Part shown: positions 26,601-38,775 of the stretch, piece after piece
Position numbering within the stretch: position 1 is the stretch's first letter
How the letters are laid out: the number at the start of each line of letters is the position of its first letter
Assembly: GCA_964036195.1 (NCBI GenBank)
Contig: OZ038451.1
Span: 15,380,529-15,444,528 of the forward strand
Source of the DNA: Sphaerolaimus hirsutus
Taxonomy: Eukaryota > Nematoda > Chromadorea > Monhysterida > Sphaerolaimidae
Reading direction: 5' to 3'
DNA: 64,000 nucleotides
The notes under the pieces: model-generated
The model's input: the letters and a program-made list of their open reading frames with translations, nothing else
Database searches by the model: none
Told to the model about the DNA's origin: nothing
Made by a program: the position numbers and the translations under genes

Positions 26601-29600
26601 CATAAACATCTCAAGATGAAAATGAAAAGTAAATTTGGGGACACAATACAGGTTCGATATATCAAAAAAATGTCGATATTCGATATCGATATTCGATATT
26701 TTTTCAAAATTTTCGATATCGATATTCGATATTCGATATTTTTTCAAAATTTTCGATATCGATATTCGATATTCGATATTAAAAAATGGTTGATATCCGA
26801 TATTCGATACGATATATCGTTTGAACCCTAGTAGGGAGTATTAAATCTGGCCCCAGGCCCCAGATTTAATTGGGCAGATTATCCCTGAGAGGGAGGACAT
26901 AACGGGCGTCTGGCAATTCGAGATTTGATTAGGCAGGCATGCCCGTGCCGCCCGCCCATCATGCCAGGCACCTGATAGCAGCCGCCTGACCGCCAGGCAG
27001 AGCGAGATTTAATTGCGTGCCGGGCGGCAGCTGTCAGGTGCCTGGCAGGATAGGCATGAACAAAAGATTTGGATACACAAACATAAGTTTTGGATACAAA
27101 ACATAATATTTGGATACCAAAAACATAATATTTGGATACATGCAAAATAAGATTTGGATACAAAAATTTTTTTGGATACACTATGGAAAAAGTCAAACTG
27201 AAAACATGAAAAGTTACCTGCCCTGCACCTCCGAGGATGCAGGGCACATTTTTCATGTTCTGTTAAATTTTTGCCAGGCATGCCCTCACAATTGAATCTC
27301 ATTTTGCAATTTTCCGGCAAGTCAGGCACTCGTGAGGGCATGCCTGGCAGGCGCGTCGGGCGTGTCAGGCACCTGGCATACAGGGCGGAATTGAATCTCG
27401 TTTTACAAAATTTTGCCTGGCGTGCATGACGGGCGTGTCAGGTGCCGGGCGCGGAGGGCAGAAATCTGTCTGCCCAATTAACTCTGGGGCCAGGGGTTCA
27501 CGGTTTCTAAGTGTGCACATTTTGAGGGGGTTAAACCAAGAGGGGGTATTTTCAGGGGGCGGGGTTTCAACGATGGGGTATTTCGAGGAAATATGGTATA
27601 TAACAAAGTTACCGCGCATTGGTGTCAGTAGCATCGTTCTGTGCGGCGTCACGTCTCCACTCAAGTAAACTTTGGGCTTGCTTGGTGCTGTCTGGTTGTC
27701 TGGCGCCTGCCTCACGTAGAGCTCTATCGATTGTCTGATAGTTATAGAGAAATATGAATTAGCTTCGAAATGGTAACAAATATGAAATATTTATAATGCA
27801 TTCAAACGAGGTCAACCATATGGCGCTGCATGTATTTATCAGCTGGAATCAGACATGGGAAAAAGGCTATCCCAAAGGCGCATGCCTATTCCGCACATCG
27901 GCCTATTCCGCATTTTGGCTCATCCCGCACATTTAGCTGCCCATTCCGCATTTTGGCCCATCCCGCATCTTGCCGGTGTAATGTGCGAGGTAGGCAGTGT
28001 GCATGATGGGTTTGTGTGCGGGATAGGCCAAAATGCGGGATAGGCCAGTGATCACACATTGCGTGTTGACACCCCCCCCCCCACAGCAGCCGCATCCAGA
28101 CATATGGGAGCCGCACATGCGGAATGAGCCACCGTATTTCATGAGCGGCTTGGCGCGGCAAACTCAAAGGGCACACAACAATGGAAGTTCTGAGTAACAA
28201 TGTTTGCCCTCTGTTTTACTGCCAAAATGTCACTTTTCAAATCGCCCCCCCCCCAAAAGGCAATGAAATACCTAATTGGGTTGTGCATTGCCATTGCTCA
28301 CTTCCGGCTTCAAACGCTGCAGCCGCGCCACACGCAATTTAATTAATCACGCGTGCAGTTCATGGCTGGCGAATGGCCGGACCTGAGCAATTAAGTGATT
28401 ATTGTGTGGGCAGATCACGGCTGACAATATTTTAATTGATCAGCGCCAACCGCGAATTGCCCACACAATAATCACTTAATTGCGCAACACGCAATTAAGT
28501 ATGGGGGGCAACTGTGGGGGGGGGGGGGTAATTGACATGCGCCGCGTGTGATTTGCACGTGTGGTGCACATGGGGAGTTCCATTCCATTCCGAAAATCAT
28601 CATTCAATATCTGAAAAAATTCGCAGCCTGAGCAAAAATTATTCGTCAAAAATCAAACATCATGAAATTTTGCAGTTGAGTTTGAAACCTTTGAGTTTGC
28701 CGTGCCATGCCGCTCATGAAATACGGTGGCTCATTCCGCATGTGCGGCTCCCATATGTCTGGACGCGGCTGCTGCGGGGGGGGGGGGGGGGGGGGTCAAC
28801 ACGCAATGTGTGATCACTGGCCCATCCCGCATTTTGGCCTATCCCGCATTTTGGCCTATCCCGCATTTCGGCCTATCCCGCACACAAACCCATCACGCAC
28901 ACTGCCTATCTCGCACATTACACCGGCAAGATGCAGGATAGGCCAAAATGCGGAATGGGCAGCTAAATGTGCAGGATGAGCCAAAATGCGGAATAGGCCG
29001 ATGTGCGGAATAGTGCACCGTCATCCCAAATAGGGTTGGGAATTTCAAAATTTTCGGTTCCGGTTCTCGGTACCAAAGTTTCGGTTCGGGTATCGGTTCA
29101 CGGTTCCTCAAAATTTTTGGCTCGGATAGGTTCGGGTCCTAACCCCAATCCCAACCCGAAGATAAAAAATCCGCAGATGAAATTGTAACAAACCCTCCCA
29201 ACAAACAGTCTGTATTCTCTCAACGATCTCGTGTTCATGTAGGAATATGACCTCCTCCTTGGCAGGATGCACATTCACATCCAAATTTCGCGGGTCGACT
29301 TTTAAATCGATGTAGACAAAACCTTCCACTGGCCGCCTGTCGCTGTGCGCTGTGACAAATAAATGAATCACAGATTATAATCAGATTATAAGCATTGTCA
29401 AATTATACATGTTTACTTTCAATGTATTTTGGTATTATTTTTCCATCGGCTATGTCAAAAGTCAACTTAAAAAAAGATTCACAACCCAACATTACAAAAA
29501 CAACCAAAAGCATTTTAAATTTTTTATAAAGCGAGGCAGATGCGTCATTTTTCAGACTTTCAAGCTCAAAAAGCGCCAAAAATATCACGCGGGCGCATAT

Positions 29601-32009
29601 TTCCAGCCAACGCAAAAAAACTAAGCAAAACCAATTACCTTCAAAAATCTGTCGAAGACAATTCTTCATCACTTGATGTTCCACTAGTCTGTCGTTGACG
29701 AACAAAATAAACGTGTAGCCTTTGAACGTGTTTTGATCTTGTCTGGTTACAATGCATTTCTCCAATTTATAACCCAACGCTGCCTCGCTGTCGCTGAGCG
29801 TCAGCAGTGTCTGCGATGTTGAAAAAAGTTTTGGATGTGTAAATGTGGAAATAGCAACAAAAAAAGATACATGGGTGTAATCTAGGATTCAAACGGGATC
29901 CCAATCCCGAATCCCGCAAAATTTCGTGATTTTGCAGCCCCGATCCTGATCCCGAAACTCCAATTCCGATCCAGAAAAAAACAATCCCGATCCTGAAACC
30001 TTTGAAAACACAATTTTTATCCCGAAAATTAAAAAAAACCAATCCTGATGCCCAAAAACAATCACGTAAACGTAAGTCGAAAAGTCAATCCCGTTTGAAC
30101 CGTAGTGTCATCCGAAACTTTGAAATTCATTTCCACCACATAAATACGTCACCGGGAAACAAACCTGCGTAAATTTCTGGCCGTATTTGATGCGAAGCAC
30201 GTCGACGGTGTCCCCGTTTGGCTCGGTTTTCACGTCGCAGCCGCTGCCGGACTTGCGCAGCGTGAAGGCCACGGGCGCCTTGTGCAGCGCATAGCGCCAC
30301 ACAACCTGGGGTAGGGAAAGGCGTTTGAGTTGGTTCACTTGTTACACTTTGTTTTAAGTGTGAATTTATTATTGTTTCTTTTTAAATAAGACCACCTTCG
30401 CAGCTGTAAATTCTGATTGTGCGGAGCAGCGTCAACGTCCATGTAGAGGGCGGTAGATTCCATCCACATGGAATTTTCCGTGTTTTCCACATGATATCTA
30501 ATCGCAAATTTTCGAAGTACATTTTATCGATATTCATAGAAACAGGTAGGGTTGGGACGATATGACTTTTCGATAGCGATATTCGATATTTTTTTCTGAA
30601 ACTCGATATTCGATATCGATATGATATGGACCCTCGATATCGATTTTCGATATTCGATATGACAAAATGGTCGATATTCGATATCGATATTTCAATATTT
30701 TCGATATTTCGATATTTTGCTTTTCGTATAGCAGAGCATATCTCATTTGGCATATTGTATTTCCATTTGGTCACAAACCCAATTGTTAATGTCTCCTGAA
30801 AAGTAGATGATACAAATTTAAATGGCTCACAAGGATCAAAATGAGAAAATGATTTTAAAATGTGACAGATGTGGTAATGAAAAGGCCGCCCCCAGCCATG
30901 AAATATACCAGCCCTATTTATAGGTGCCATGCCATGGTGCCATTGCTGTTCCCATGGTGTAATTAGCTATTAAACAAACATATATAAGATTTGTGCATTT
31001 ATACAAGATTTGATGCTGTCGCAAGTGCTGAAACAAAAATACCTGTCATCTGAGAACAAAGTGCGCGCTTGCGCGCAAAATTTGGTAAAATTGCTTATGA
31101 AATCGCCTTCTAAAAGTGCCATTCCTGGCTTATTTGAAGTCAGGCCCAGGGAGGATAGAATATCGAAAATATCGAAAAAATGGTTTTTGAAAAAAAAATT
31201 CAAAATTTTCAATATCGATGTTCAATATTCGATATGAAAAAATAGTCGATATCCGATATTCGATACGATATATCGTCCCAACCCTAGAAACAGGGGTTTT
31301 GTAGATTTGGACCCCCGCGGGGGTTCATATAGATAGCAAATCGCTCCTCCGGAGGGATAGATAGCTGAAAAAATTTGGGGGGGGGGTTGGGGGGGGGTTC
31401 GCGGGGGTTCAATATATAGAGTTTTCCGCAGTATAGAAGGAAGAAAAGGGGAAAAAATCGCTAAAAGTAGGTGAAAAATGGCTAAAAATGAGTACAGAGT
31501 ACATAAACACATATATAAACCCCTACTAAACCCCTGCAAATAAAAAAACTGGGCACATCGCTAGAAATGAGTGTCAAATTGAAACTCAAAATTCCACACT
31601 GAAAACCCTCCCCCAGCAAACAACAACAACTTAAAATACTGCAACCCTCAAGCAACATGAGCAATTCTATTATATTCATCGGCGGGTCTGGCCAGGGCGC
31701 GTCTCCGGGTGGGCACGTTGTGCAGCAAGTCCTCCACCAGAATGGTGGTGCCCACATTGCCCGCCACCGGTTTTGCATCGGCTAACATCTTCCCACCTGT
31801 ATTTTAAAGTGCTGGTTTAGTGAAATGTAAGGAAAACGTGGGGAAGGGGCTTTTATGATGAACTATACAAGCAACATTCTGGACACATTCAAGAACATAG
31901 ACAAAACACCCACAAAACAAATATTGATAGGAATTCATTTGGCAGATCAGTCTCAGTCAGGGTATTCCAGATTTTGATCCCACAAATCGGTAAAATTTCT
32001 CACAAATCC

Positions 32010-32059
<50 letters not shown>

Positions 32060-33518
32060 GAAGGTTCAGGGGCTAGTAGCCAAACAAATTTGCTTCCAGG
32101 ATAGATAGATAGCTGGGCGATTTGGGGGAGTGGTAACCCCCACCCTTTTCCTACCCCTGCTCAGTTGTAACGTAACACTACCGTACACCCAAAAATACTC
32201 AAACACAACAAACCCTGATAATTCGCCCTATAAGCGCACTGCGCCCCCTGCACCCTGGTGGTCAAGGTGACCCTGGCCACATTGCTGACGGCAGCGAGGG
32301 CCTCGCCCCTGAACCCGAACGTGCCGATGGCGCGCAACGCGTCGAAGGTGCGCAGCTTGGACGTGGCGTGGCGGGCGCATACTAGGGGTAGGTCGCTCGA
32401 TGCGATGCCGCACCCGTTGTCCTGAATGTAAAGTGTCAACTGGTTGTCAACTGGCTAGTGTACTGTTAAGACACGAAAATTACAGGTAATACTTGTTTGC
32501 TGGATCGAGTATTTTCGCAGACTTGTATTTTGGTATATATTGTGTATTAATAGACGTGTATTTTGGAATGGGTGAGACAATATTGTATTTACTGCCTACA
32601 AAAAATGCCGATCATTCTGTACTTCTGGCAGGGGTATCTTGAATTTTGACCCCCCGAGTGGTTGGATAGATAGCAAATCGTTCCTCTGGATTGATAGATA
32701 GCTGAAAAATTTTATGGGGGGGGAGGTTTGGGGGGGGGGTTGTGGTGGTTCCATATATAGGCTTTTTCGGGGCATAGAAAGAAGAAAAGGGAGAAAAATC
32801 GCTAAAAATAGGTGTAAAATGGCTCAAAATGGGTATACAAGAGCATATAAATAGTACTAAATATAGCTGAAAATAGGCAAATAGGAACCAGAACCATGAT
32901 TTTGGAAGTGAAAATCTATAAAAAAGGTATGAAAAATAGCGATTTTGAGCGAAAATTGGGGTATAGTTTCGCAAAAATCGCTCCAGATAGCTAGATAGCT
33001 GGGCGATTGGGGTGGGGGGGTTAGGGGGTAGATGCCCATAATTTTGCCTCTGGGATAGATACATAGTTGAGCAGCCTCCGGGATAGATAGATAGCTGGGC
33101 GGTTTGGGGTGGGGTAACCCCCAACCCCCCCCCATTCGAGACCCCTGACTTCTGGGCCACTTTCCAAAGAACCTCAGACAATTTCTGAGAAATGCTAAAC
33201 ATACCTGTATTTGAATAGCCTTTAATCCACCCTCAGAGATCGATATCGATATCTGAGTGGCACCGGCATCCATAGAGTTTTCTAACAGCTCCTTCACGAC
33301 GCTACACGGTCGCTGCACCACCTGAAAAAATTATGTGGCACTGTGCCAAAACAAAAATGTTCGAAATTGAACACACTGCACAACTGCACAGAGTAAGCAA
33401 AGGAAATTGAATATTTAAAAAAACAAGTTACTTCGCCGGCGGCAATCAAATCGATCACATTCTGCGGCAACAAAGCAATCGGACAACGCTCATCGCTACT
33501 AACAGACCCGGTCTCCAT
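20654..33518 (-). CDS. MLH1: DNA mismatch repair protein MLH1, complete, 15 exons, about 766 aa
   Basis: Exons in order: 33518-33432, 33321-33205, 32421-32214, 31796-31657, 30305-30165, 29810-29639, 29349-29207, 27734-27613, 25938-25793, 25520-25249, 24465-24320, 23799-23688, 23453-23376, 23317-23088, 20840-20654. All introns are GT-AG and all phases agree; human MLH1 has 756 residues. The N-terminal GHKL ATPase domain shows [22 protein letters not shown] (catalytic Glu about 40, Mg-binding Asn about 44), DNGCGI (69-74) and GFRGEAL (104-110); [11 protein letters not shown] closes the transducer domain. The linker holds [11 protein letters not shown] and a basic NLKRKQ stretch near 485. The C-terminal dimerisation domain ends in the invariant FERC. 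MLH1 is the shared MutL subunit that pairs with PMS-type partners in nuclear mismatch repair. The exon 9 acceptor has an in-phase alternative 45 nt upstream. Introns are full of transposons, but no exon is damaged. Confidence 0.97.
20919..22839. mobile_element. hAT-like MITE (GATAGATAGC family, reverse) filling MLH1 intron 14, split by a foldback
   Basis: Ends CAGGGGTTTAG and AAACCCCTG with an imperfect 8-bp duplication (ATGCCAAG, GTGCCCAG; 6 of 8). It is the reverse orientation of the 11857, 32629 and 37676 family, interrupted by the 1442-bp foldback at 21357-22798. Confidence 0.8.
21357..22798. mobile_element. 1442-bp foldback element with TA duplication
   Basis: The two arms (about 21357-22030 and 22130-22798) are near-perfect reverse complements with ends CACCCCCGTTCACCATGG. 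It is flanked by TA on both sides, inside a host repeat whose uninterrupted form (31309-31330) reads CTATCTATATGAA. The TA duplication suggests Tc1/mariner-type mobilisation. Frames in the arms are symmetric shadows. Confidence 0.8.
22894..22990. mobile_element. Fragment of CCCC-rich pogo-like family
   Basis: Begins TACCGTATTTGTTAGAAATA and contains the family words CCCCCTCAAAA and GGCCACTATGAA, with a degraded right end. Lies in MLH1 intron 14, just outside the hAT-like element. Confidence 0.5.
23877..24270. mobile_element. Pogo-like MITE in MLH1 intron 11
   Basis: Inverted ends TACCGTATTTCCTCGAAATA and TATTTCGAGGAAATACGGCA, with C-rich inner flanks. The start base TA suggests a TA target site. 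Relatives: 40073, 48061, 53838, 54264. Confidence 0.75.
24733..25140. mobile_element. hAT-like MITE, GGGGGGCTGAGCCCC family, in MLH1 intron 10
   Basis: Right end GGATACGTCCCTG, left end degraded (GTATCCAGGGG). Exact 8-bp duplication ACATAGAC at 24725-24732 and 25141-25148. The core contains GGCGCCAACGCCA arrays and long G/C runs. Confidence 0.85.
26050..27602. mobile_element. Pogo-like element in MLH1 intron 8, heavily interrupted
   Basis: The left end (near 26053, ACCGTATTTCCTTGAAACA) and right end (to 27600, GGTATTTCGAGGAAATATGG) are inverted. Between them sits an inverted pair of CCAGATTTAATACTCCCTAC stretches (26087-26106 and 26829-26858) enclosing a CGATATTCGATAT-rich unit (26160-26825). 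A CAGGCATGCCC/TTTGGATAC-rich foldback follows (26870-27480). Confidence 0.55.
27878..29012. mobile_element. 1.1-kb foldback element with CCTATTCCGCA arrays, in MLH1 intron 7
   Basis: Arms of about 310 bp (27878-28190 and 28680-29012) are reverse complements, built from repeats of CCCGCATTTTGGCC and followed inward by GACATATGGGAGCCGCAC. The middle holds an AATTAAGTGATTATTGTG inverted pair and a long G run (28517-28529). Another run of G lies near 28777-28795. Confidence 0.8.
29033..29135. mobile_element. Fragment of GGTTCGGGTATCGG-core hAT-like family
   Basis: Starts TAGGGTTGGGAATTTCAAAA like the complete element at 51037-52055; the right end is missing. Lies in MLH1 intron 7. Confidence 0.6.
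29883..30104. mobile_element. hAT-like MITE, GATCCCGATCCCGAA-core family, in MLH1 intron 5
   Basis: Ends TAGGATTCAAACGGGATC and GTTTGAACCGTA; 8-bp duplication GTGTAATC versus GTGTCATC (7 of 8). The core is a degenerate array of CAATCCCGATCC. Confidence 0.8.
30547..31286. mobile_element. hAT-like MITE, CGATATTCGATAT-core family, in MLH1 intron 4
   Basis: Ends TAGGGTTGGGACGATAT and ATCGTCCCAACCCTA; exact 8-bp duplication GAAACAGG (30539-30546 and 31287-31294). The outer cores are CGATATTCGATAT arrays; the middle is unique and carries the GCGCGCTTGCGCGCA module near 31063. It is inserted into a GATAGATAGC-family element whose remainder is 31292-31537. Confidence 0.9.
31992..32159. repeat. (GATA)n microsatellite and fragment of GATAGATAGC family, MLH1 intron 3
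   Basis: About 12 GATA units at 32011-32059 grow out of the GGATAGATAGCTG words of the hAT-like family, which continues to the CCTACCCCTG end at 32159. Confidence 0.8.
32629..33147. mobile_element. hAT-like MITE, GATAGATAGCTGA family (519 bp), in MLH1 intron 2
   Basis: Ends CAGGGGTATCTTG and GAGACCCCTG; exact 8-bp duplication ACTTCTGG (32621-32628 and 33148-33155). Close copy of 11857-12370. Confidence 0.9.
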
Positions 33519-34265
33519 TTTTTTCTTTGTTTCACGTTTCGTAATGTTTCCAGTTTCAAAATACGCGCCGAGTTAGCATGTTGCCCAAAAAAATTTCTTT
33601 TCATAGTTTCCGTGCGCGGTTTTTTTTTGTGTATAAATTCGCATTCACGTGTTTTATGCATCACGGTAGGTAATCACGCATTTGGGGACTTTCATTCCAA
33701 AAGTAAACATATCCAGATTTTTCGATTTTTCAAAATCGCATTTTAAAGTTTGGCGCTGGCCCGGCAGCGCCATGTTTGGGCGACAAAGCTTGCCCTGCAC
33801 TTTTCAGATATCTCGGACATTTGTCTACAATTTTTGTGTCCCTAAATTTTGTCAGCCAGTAAATATTTTGGGAGTTATGTCATATTTTGTAAACCACCCA
33901 AAATAAGGAGTAAATTTGAAAATTTGAACTTGAAATGTAAATAACTTCCTAACGGTGCATCGCAGGGCAAAACCAATTACACCACTGAGAAGCCCTTTCC
34001 GAGAAGTAGACAAACCTAAATTTTCAGATCTATATTTATACCCGTACTCGATTTATACAGCAAAATAAATTTGGAAATTCACGTATGCACATTTGGAAAT
34101 GAAACTTTATTTTGTATGGGAAATCCGGCCGGCTCTTCGCGAGCGATCCGGAGCACGCGTGCACTTTTGGAAATGAAACTATTTTTTGGATATGTGCACT
34201 TATGAAATGAAACTCCGGTGGTCCGACATGGATATGTGCACTTACGAAATGAAAGTCCTGTTTTT
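33519..34265. other. MLH1 5' flank followed by an unclassified repeat
   Basis: 33519-33670 is the MLH1 upstream flank; no TATA box or clear promoter motif was identified. 33680-34080 resembles 62830-63360 (shared GGCAAAACC-ATTA and AGCCC-CGA-AAGTA blocks), so it is a repeat. 34080-34265 continues at 39014 beyond a later insertion. No gene supported. Confidence 0.5.
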
Positions 34266-34761
34266 CATAGGCGCTACGCACACTGAAGCCGAAATATTCG
34301 GCATACGCACGTTTTCATCTGCCGAATCCGAACTAAAAAAATGCTGTTCGGACGGTTTTAGACCAGCATTTTTGGGTCCAGACATTCAGCAACCGTACGA
34401 ATTCGGACAAATTCGGACGGATTTAGATGATTTTCCAGCATTTTTGGTCATATGCTGAATTTAACATTTCAGCATCTTGTGAAAAAATTTTATCCAGACA
34501 CTTTCATTTCAGCAAACCAGTTCAGCAATTGGCAGAAAATATACTGCTGTGAAATGATCCAGATCTCATCTAGTTTTTCATACATCTTCATGAAACATTT
34601 TTTATGAACATGTATGAACATGATCTTCAAAAATGAAGACCATAAATTTTTTTTAAAAACTGCTCATTCTTGAGATATTGTAGTTCAGCACAGTTCAACA
34701 TTGTGTAAACAGAAAAAACGTACGAACCATTTTGGGAATTTGGGCAATGTGTGTACATGAG

Positions 34762-35296
34762 TAGGGTTCAAACGGGATTGACTTTTCGGGATCAGGATCG
34801 GGATCGGGATTCACTTTTTGAGATTTCGGGATCGGGATCGGGATTGGTAATTTGAGATTTCGGGATCGGGATTGGCCGGGATTGGGGTCACGGGATCGGG
34901 ATTGGGATAGGCATTTTTCCGGGATCGGGATTGGGTTCTAGGGATAGAAATTTTGGCCATTTTTCTGGCATTCACAGTTGTTCATAAAGGTCTCAAAACA
35001 CTGTTGGATGCCAGAAAAGTGGCATAAAATTGACGCTGGGGGTTTGCATCCACTTTTTTGCATGCAAAAACGTCATTATTTCACTTTTTATAATTTCCAC
35101 TAATTTTTCCGGGATCGGGATCCCGGACTTGGGAGTTTCTCGGGATAGGGATCGGGATTTGAAAACTTTCGGGATCGGGATTGGTATTTTTGAGATTTCG
35201 GGATCGGGATCAGGATTGGGGTTTCAGGATCGGGATCGGGACTGGTAAATCCCGGAATTTCACGGGATCCGGGATCGGGATCCCGTTTGAACCCTA
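34762..35296. mobile_element. hAT-like MITE, CGGGATCGGGAT-core family (535 bp)
   Basis: Ends TAGGGTTCAAACGGGAT and CGTTTGAACCCTA; exact 8-bp duplication TACATGAG. Both flanks are degenerate CGGGATCGGGATTGG arrays around a short unique middle. Confidence 0.9.
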
Positions 35297-35340
35297 TACA
35301 TGAGCGAATAGTAATGATAAACATTGGAACAGCGCGTGCC

Positions 35341-35912
35341 TAGGGTGTCAAAAAAATTTTGTTATGGAAAATGGAAACGGAAATTTTTTTGCACTTGCCA
35401 GAAAACGGAAATAAAATTTCAGCAACAAGGAAAACAAGGCCGGAAAACTGGAAATGGAAAAATGAAATTTTGCCAGAAAACAAAAAAAATTGTGGAAATT
35501 TCCTGGAAATGCTAAAAATTGCTGAAATTTTGATGGAAAATGGAAAAAGTCACATAATTGAAAACCTGCATGCATGTTTACCAGTTTGGCTGAAACAGAA
35601 AACAGACAATTGAGCCAGAAAAGGGGAATATGAGGCTGAAAAACTGAAAATTGAGCCTGAAAACGGGAAAAAGGCGGAAAAACTGAAAATTCAGCCGGAA
35701 AAACTGAAAATTCAGCCGGAAAAAGGCAGAAAAACTGAAAATTTAGCCAGAAAAAGGATAATTAGCCAGAAAAACAGGAACGGAAATGGAAAAAAATTTT
35801 GTAGTCGGAAAACAAAACGGAAAACGGAAAAATTAATTCAATTACCGGAAAACGGAATGGAAAATGGAAAAAATTTGCCTGCAGAAAACGGAAACGGAAA
35901 TTTGTCACTCTA
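35341..35912. mobile_element. hAT-like MITE, GGAAAACGGAAA-core family (572 bp)
   Basis: Ends TAGGGTGTCAAAAAA and TTTGTCACTCTA; 8-bp duplication CGCGTGCC versus AGCATGCC (6 of 8). The core is a degenerate GGAAAATGGAAA array; Lys-rich frames in it are not genes. Related to 46661-47985. Confidence 0.8.
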
Positions 35913-36119
35913 AGCATGCCTGCAAACCAGATTGTTGAAAGTAATCAATGTTTTCAAAGTTAATGTAAAATATTCATTTTTAGTCACTCCTGAGTGCAGA
36001 AAACGTATAGTAGAATTTTTTACTTTTATTTCCATGGGAAAATGTAAAAGTAAGTATTTTTGAAAACGATGACCATAATTTTCACTAGAAGTCACCCTTA
36101 ACCCCAATTTTCATCCTTT

Positions 36120-37310
36120 TTGCCACTGCACACATGAAGTTGTGCACAACGATGGAAAAAACACGGAAATTGAACACAGAAACTCATTGAGTTTCTGTGT
36201 TTTTGTTTTACACAGAAACACGGAAACTCATAAATTTTGAAAAACTCAAAACTCGAATGAGTTTTTTTTTGGAGAACACAGAAACACAGAAACACGGAAA
36301 CACAGAAAAGTTTTTTTGAGTTTTTGTGTTTTTTTTCAGCGAAGCGGTTGAATGCACATTAATTCAGTTAAACTAAACAAGATAAGAATGTATAGTATGT
36401 AAATATGTACATAATGTGTTCATATTTTATAATGGTACAAAAAAGAAATTCAAGATGGCATGCACATCTCATGGTGGATTTGACAATTTAAGTTTCAACA
36501 CTTAAGTATATCTTATTACCTCGAATTACCCCCCCCCCCCTGAATTTACCCCCCTCAAAATGGACTGGTGAAATAATAAGCCCCCCCCCTCGAAATAGCC
36601 CCCTCCGGGATGATGTACATCATGTATCCAATGTACATGATGTATTTATTACTGCTAATTTGCATTGCAGCTACACATAGACTGTACTAGGTTGTGTAGC
36701 TATTTACATGTTTTTTTTCAAATATATCCTGTTTGTATGCATTTATAACATGTTTTGGGTACATAAATGCCTACTATTTTCTATGATCCTTACAAAACTT
36801 TCTGAAGAAATAAAAAATCCCCATGGGGGTATTTCGAGGTAAATGGTAGTTGTAGTTCAAATCAATTCCGTAGTCTTCCATACAGTGCACATCCATTGGA
36901 GAATTTTGGAGTACTGCGTAAATTGTCGTTTGTGGGCATTTTGTTGCTGGTGTTGTGATGTTGATGTCCTCATTGTGGACATTTTTATGGACTTTTTTGA
37001 CACTTGAATGGATACAACAATGTTATGTAGGGTTAAAACATGTGTAAAACCAATATTTTATAAGAAAACCACTGTTTCCAGATCGAAATGCTGTAAATTG
37101 AAATTTTTGGGGGAAAACTCAATTTTTTTGGAAAAACTCAAGTTTTTTAGAAAAAAACTCAAAAAACTCGAGTTTTTACAAAAAAAAACAGAAATAAAAA
37201 CAGAGTTACTCAAGTTTTTTTCGAGAAAAAAAACTCAAAACACAGGTATTCATTTTTGAAAAACTCAAAACACAGAAAGTGTTTTTTTTTTGGAGAACTT
37301 ACCCATCGTT
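36120..37310. repeat. ACACAGAAACTCAA-core element interrupted by pogo-like MITE
   Basis: 36120-36340 and 37040-37300 are arrays of ACACAGAAACACGGAAACTC and AAAAACTCAA in mirror relation, again a low-complexity core. 36515-36850 between them is a CCCC-rich pogo-like copy (TTACCTCGAATTACCCCC to GGGGTATTTCGAGGTAAATGG). Confidence 0.6.
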
Positions 37311-37340
37311 GGTTGTGCATACACTGTAGCGTCTGCCAAG

Positions 37341-37611
37341 CAGGGTTGGTTTTAGTAAAATTATTTTTACTGAAACTGCAGTAAAATTGTAAATAAATTA
37401 TATTTTATTTTTATTTTTTCTTCAATTTTCCATTTTATATTTTTTTTTTATTCTTCAATTTTCCATTTTATTATTATTTTATTATTATTTTATTTTTATT
37501 TTTTATTCTTTGTGACCAGGATTAGTTTTTGTGAAATTCTTTTTACTAAAATTGTAGTAAAATTGTATAAAAATTGTATTTGATTTTTTTTCTGAGATTT
37601 TGCCAACCCTG
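37341..37611. mobile_element. hAT-like MITE, AAAATAAAA-core family (271 bp)
   Basis: Ends CAGGGTTGGTTTTAG and TTTTGCCAACCCTG; exact 8-bp duplication CTGCCAAG (37333-37340 and 37612-37619). Confidence 0.9.
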
Positions 37612-37675
37612 CTGCCAAGTAAAACCAATAATTATCCAAAATTTAGTTGACACAATTTTTGATGTCAACTAGTGT

Positions 37676-38153
37676 CAGGGGTATTCTAGTTTTCGGCCCT
37701 CCTGGGTGTTGGATAGATAGCAAATCACTCCTCCGGAGGGATAGATAGCTGAAAATTTTTCTGGGGAGGGGTTCGCGGGGGCTCAATATATAGGCATAGA
37801 AGGGAGGAAAAGGAGAAAAATTGCTGAAAGTAGGTGAAAAATGGCTAAAAATGGGTATATAAGGACATATAGTACTAAAAATAGCTCAAAATAGGCAGTT
37901 AGATGCACGAACTAGTGATTTTGGAGGTGAAAATCTATATATAGGTATGAAAATAGCGATTTTGAGCGAAAATCAGGGTATAGTTTCCCAAAAATCGCTC
38001 CAGATAGGTAGATAGCTGGCCGATTGGGGGGAGGGGTTTAGGGGATAGTAGCCCAAAATTTTGCCTCCGGGATAGATAGATAGCTGAGCGGCCTCTGGAA
38101 TAGATAGATAGCTGGGCGATTTGGGGGGGGGAACCCCCCCTTTCCTACCCCTG
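37676..38153. mobile_element. hAT-like MITE, GATAGATAGCTGA family (478 bp)
   Basis: Ends CAGGGGTATTCTAG and CCTACCCCTG; exact 8-bp duplication ACTAGTGT (37668-37675 and 38154-38161). Confidence 0.9.
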
Positions 38154-38295
38154 ACTAGTGTGTGTGACAAGATATAATTGATGACAATTTTTGATGTCAA
38201 CTTTATGACAAGATATAATTAGTTACATTCTCTGTACAGCATCAACTTTGGTCAATAGACAATAGTGATTATGTATATTGGATAGGGTTGGCACT

Positions 38296-38775
38296 AGGGT
38301 CAAAACGGAATCCCGATCCCGATCCTAAAACATTTCGGGATTTGGTGGTCCCGATCCCGATCCTGAAACCTCAATCCTGATCCCGATCCCGAAATCTCAA
38401 AAGCCAATCCCGATCCCGATCCAGAAACTTTCAAAATCACAATCCCGATCCCGAAAAAATTTATACAATCCCGATCCCGATCCCAGAAAATTTGGTCAAC
38501 CTCATTAAATGCCCTTTTTGCATTAATAAATTTTAACCAATGTCCACTTTATGCCTCTTTTCTGGCATCCAGACGTGTTTTTGAGCCTGTTTTGTGAAAA
38601 CATTGGCAAAAAACGTGTATATTAGAATGTTTTCAAAAATGCCATTACTGATCCCGAAAAATGCCAATCCCGATCCCGAAAGGTCAATCCCGATCCCGAA
38701 ATCTCAAAAACCAATCCCGATCCTGATACCAAAAGGTCAATCCCGATCCGATCCCGAGATCTCAAAAACCAATCC
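38296..38775. mobile_element. GATCCCGATCCCGAA-core hAT-like element, right end lost
   Basis: Starts TAGGGTCAAAACGGAATCCC; two arrays of GATCCCGATCCCGAA surround a unique middle. The family's normal GAACCCTA end is not found. Confidence 0.7.

Noticed and set aside
27365-27715. Reading MLH1 exon 8 in the frame giving [10 protein letters not shown]
   Set aside because: That frame needs a weak acceptor and cannot join exon 9 in phase. The other frame ([15 protein letters not shown]), from the acceptor TATCAG at 27735-27737, joins exons 7 and 9 exactly.
34186-34458. Repeated MDMCTYEMK peptide
   Set aside because: It arises from a short duplication of GGATATGTGCACTTA in a repeat and crosses the end of the 4.7-kb insertion.
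35324-35613. Lys/Glu-rich open frames in A-rich DNA
   Set aside because: They lie in a degenerate GGAAAATGGAAA array of a hAT-like MITE; no splice context or conserved domain.
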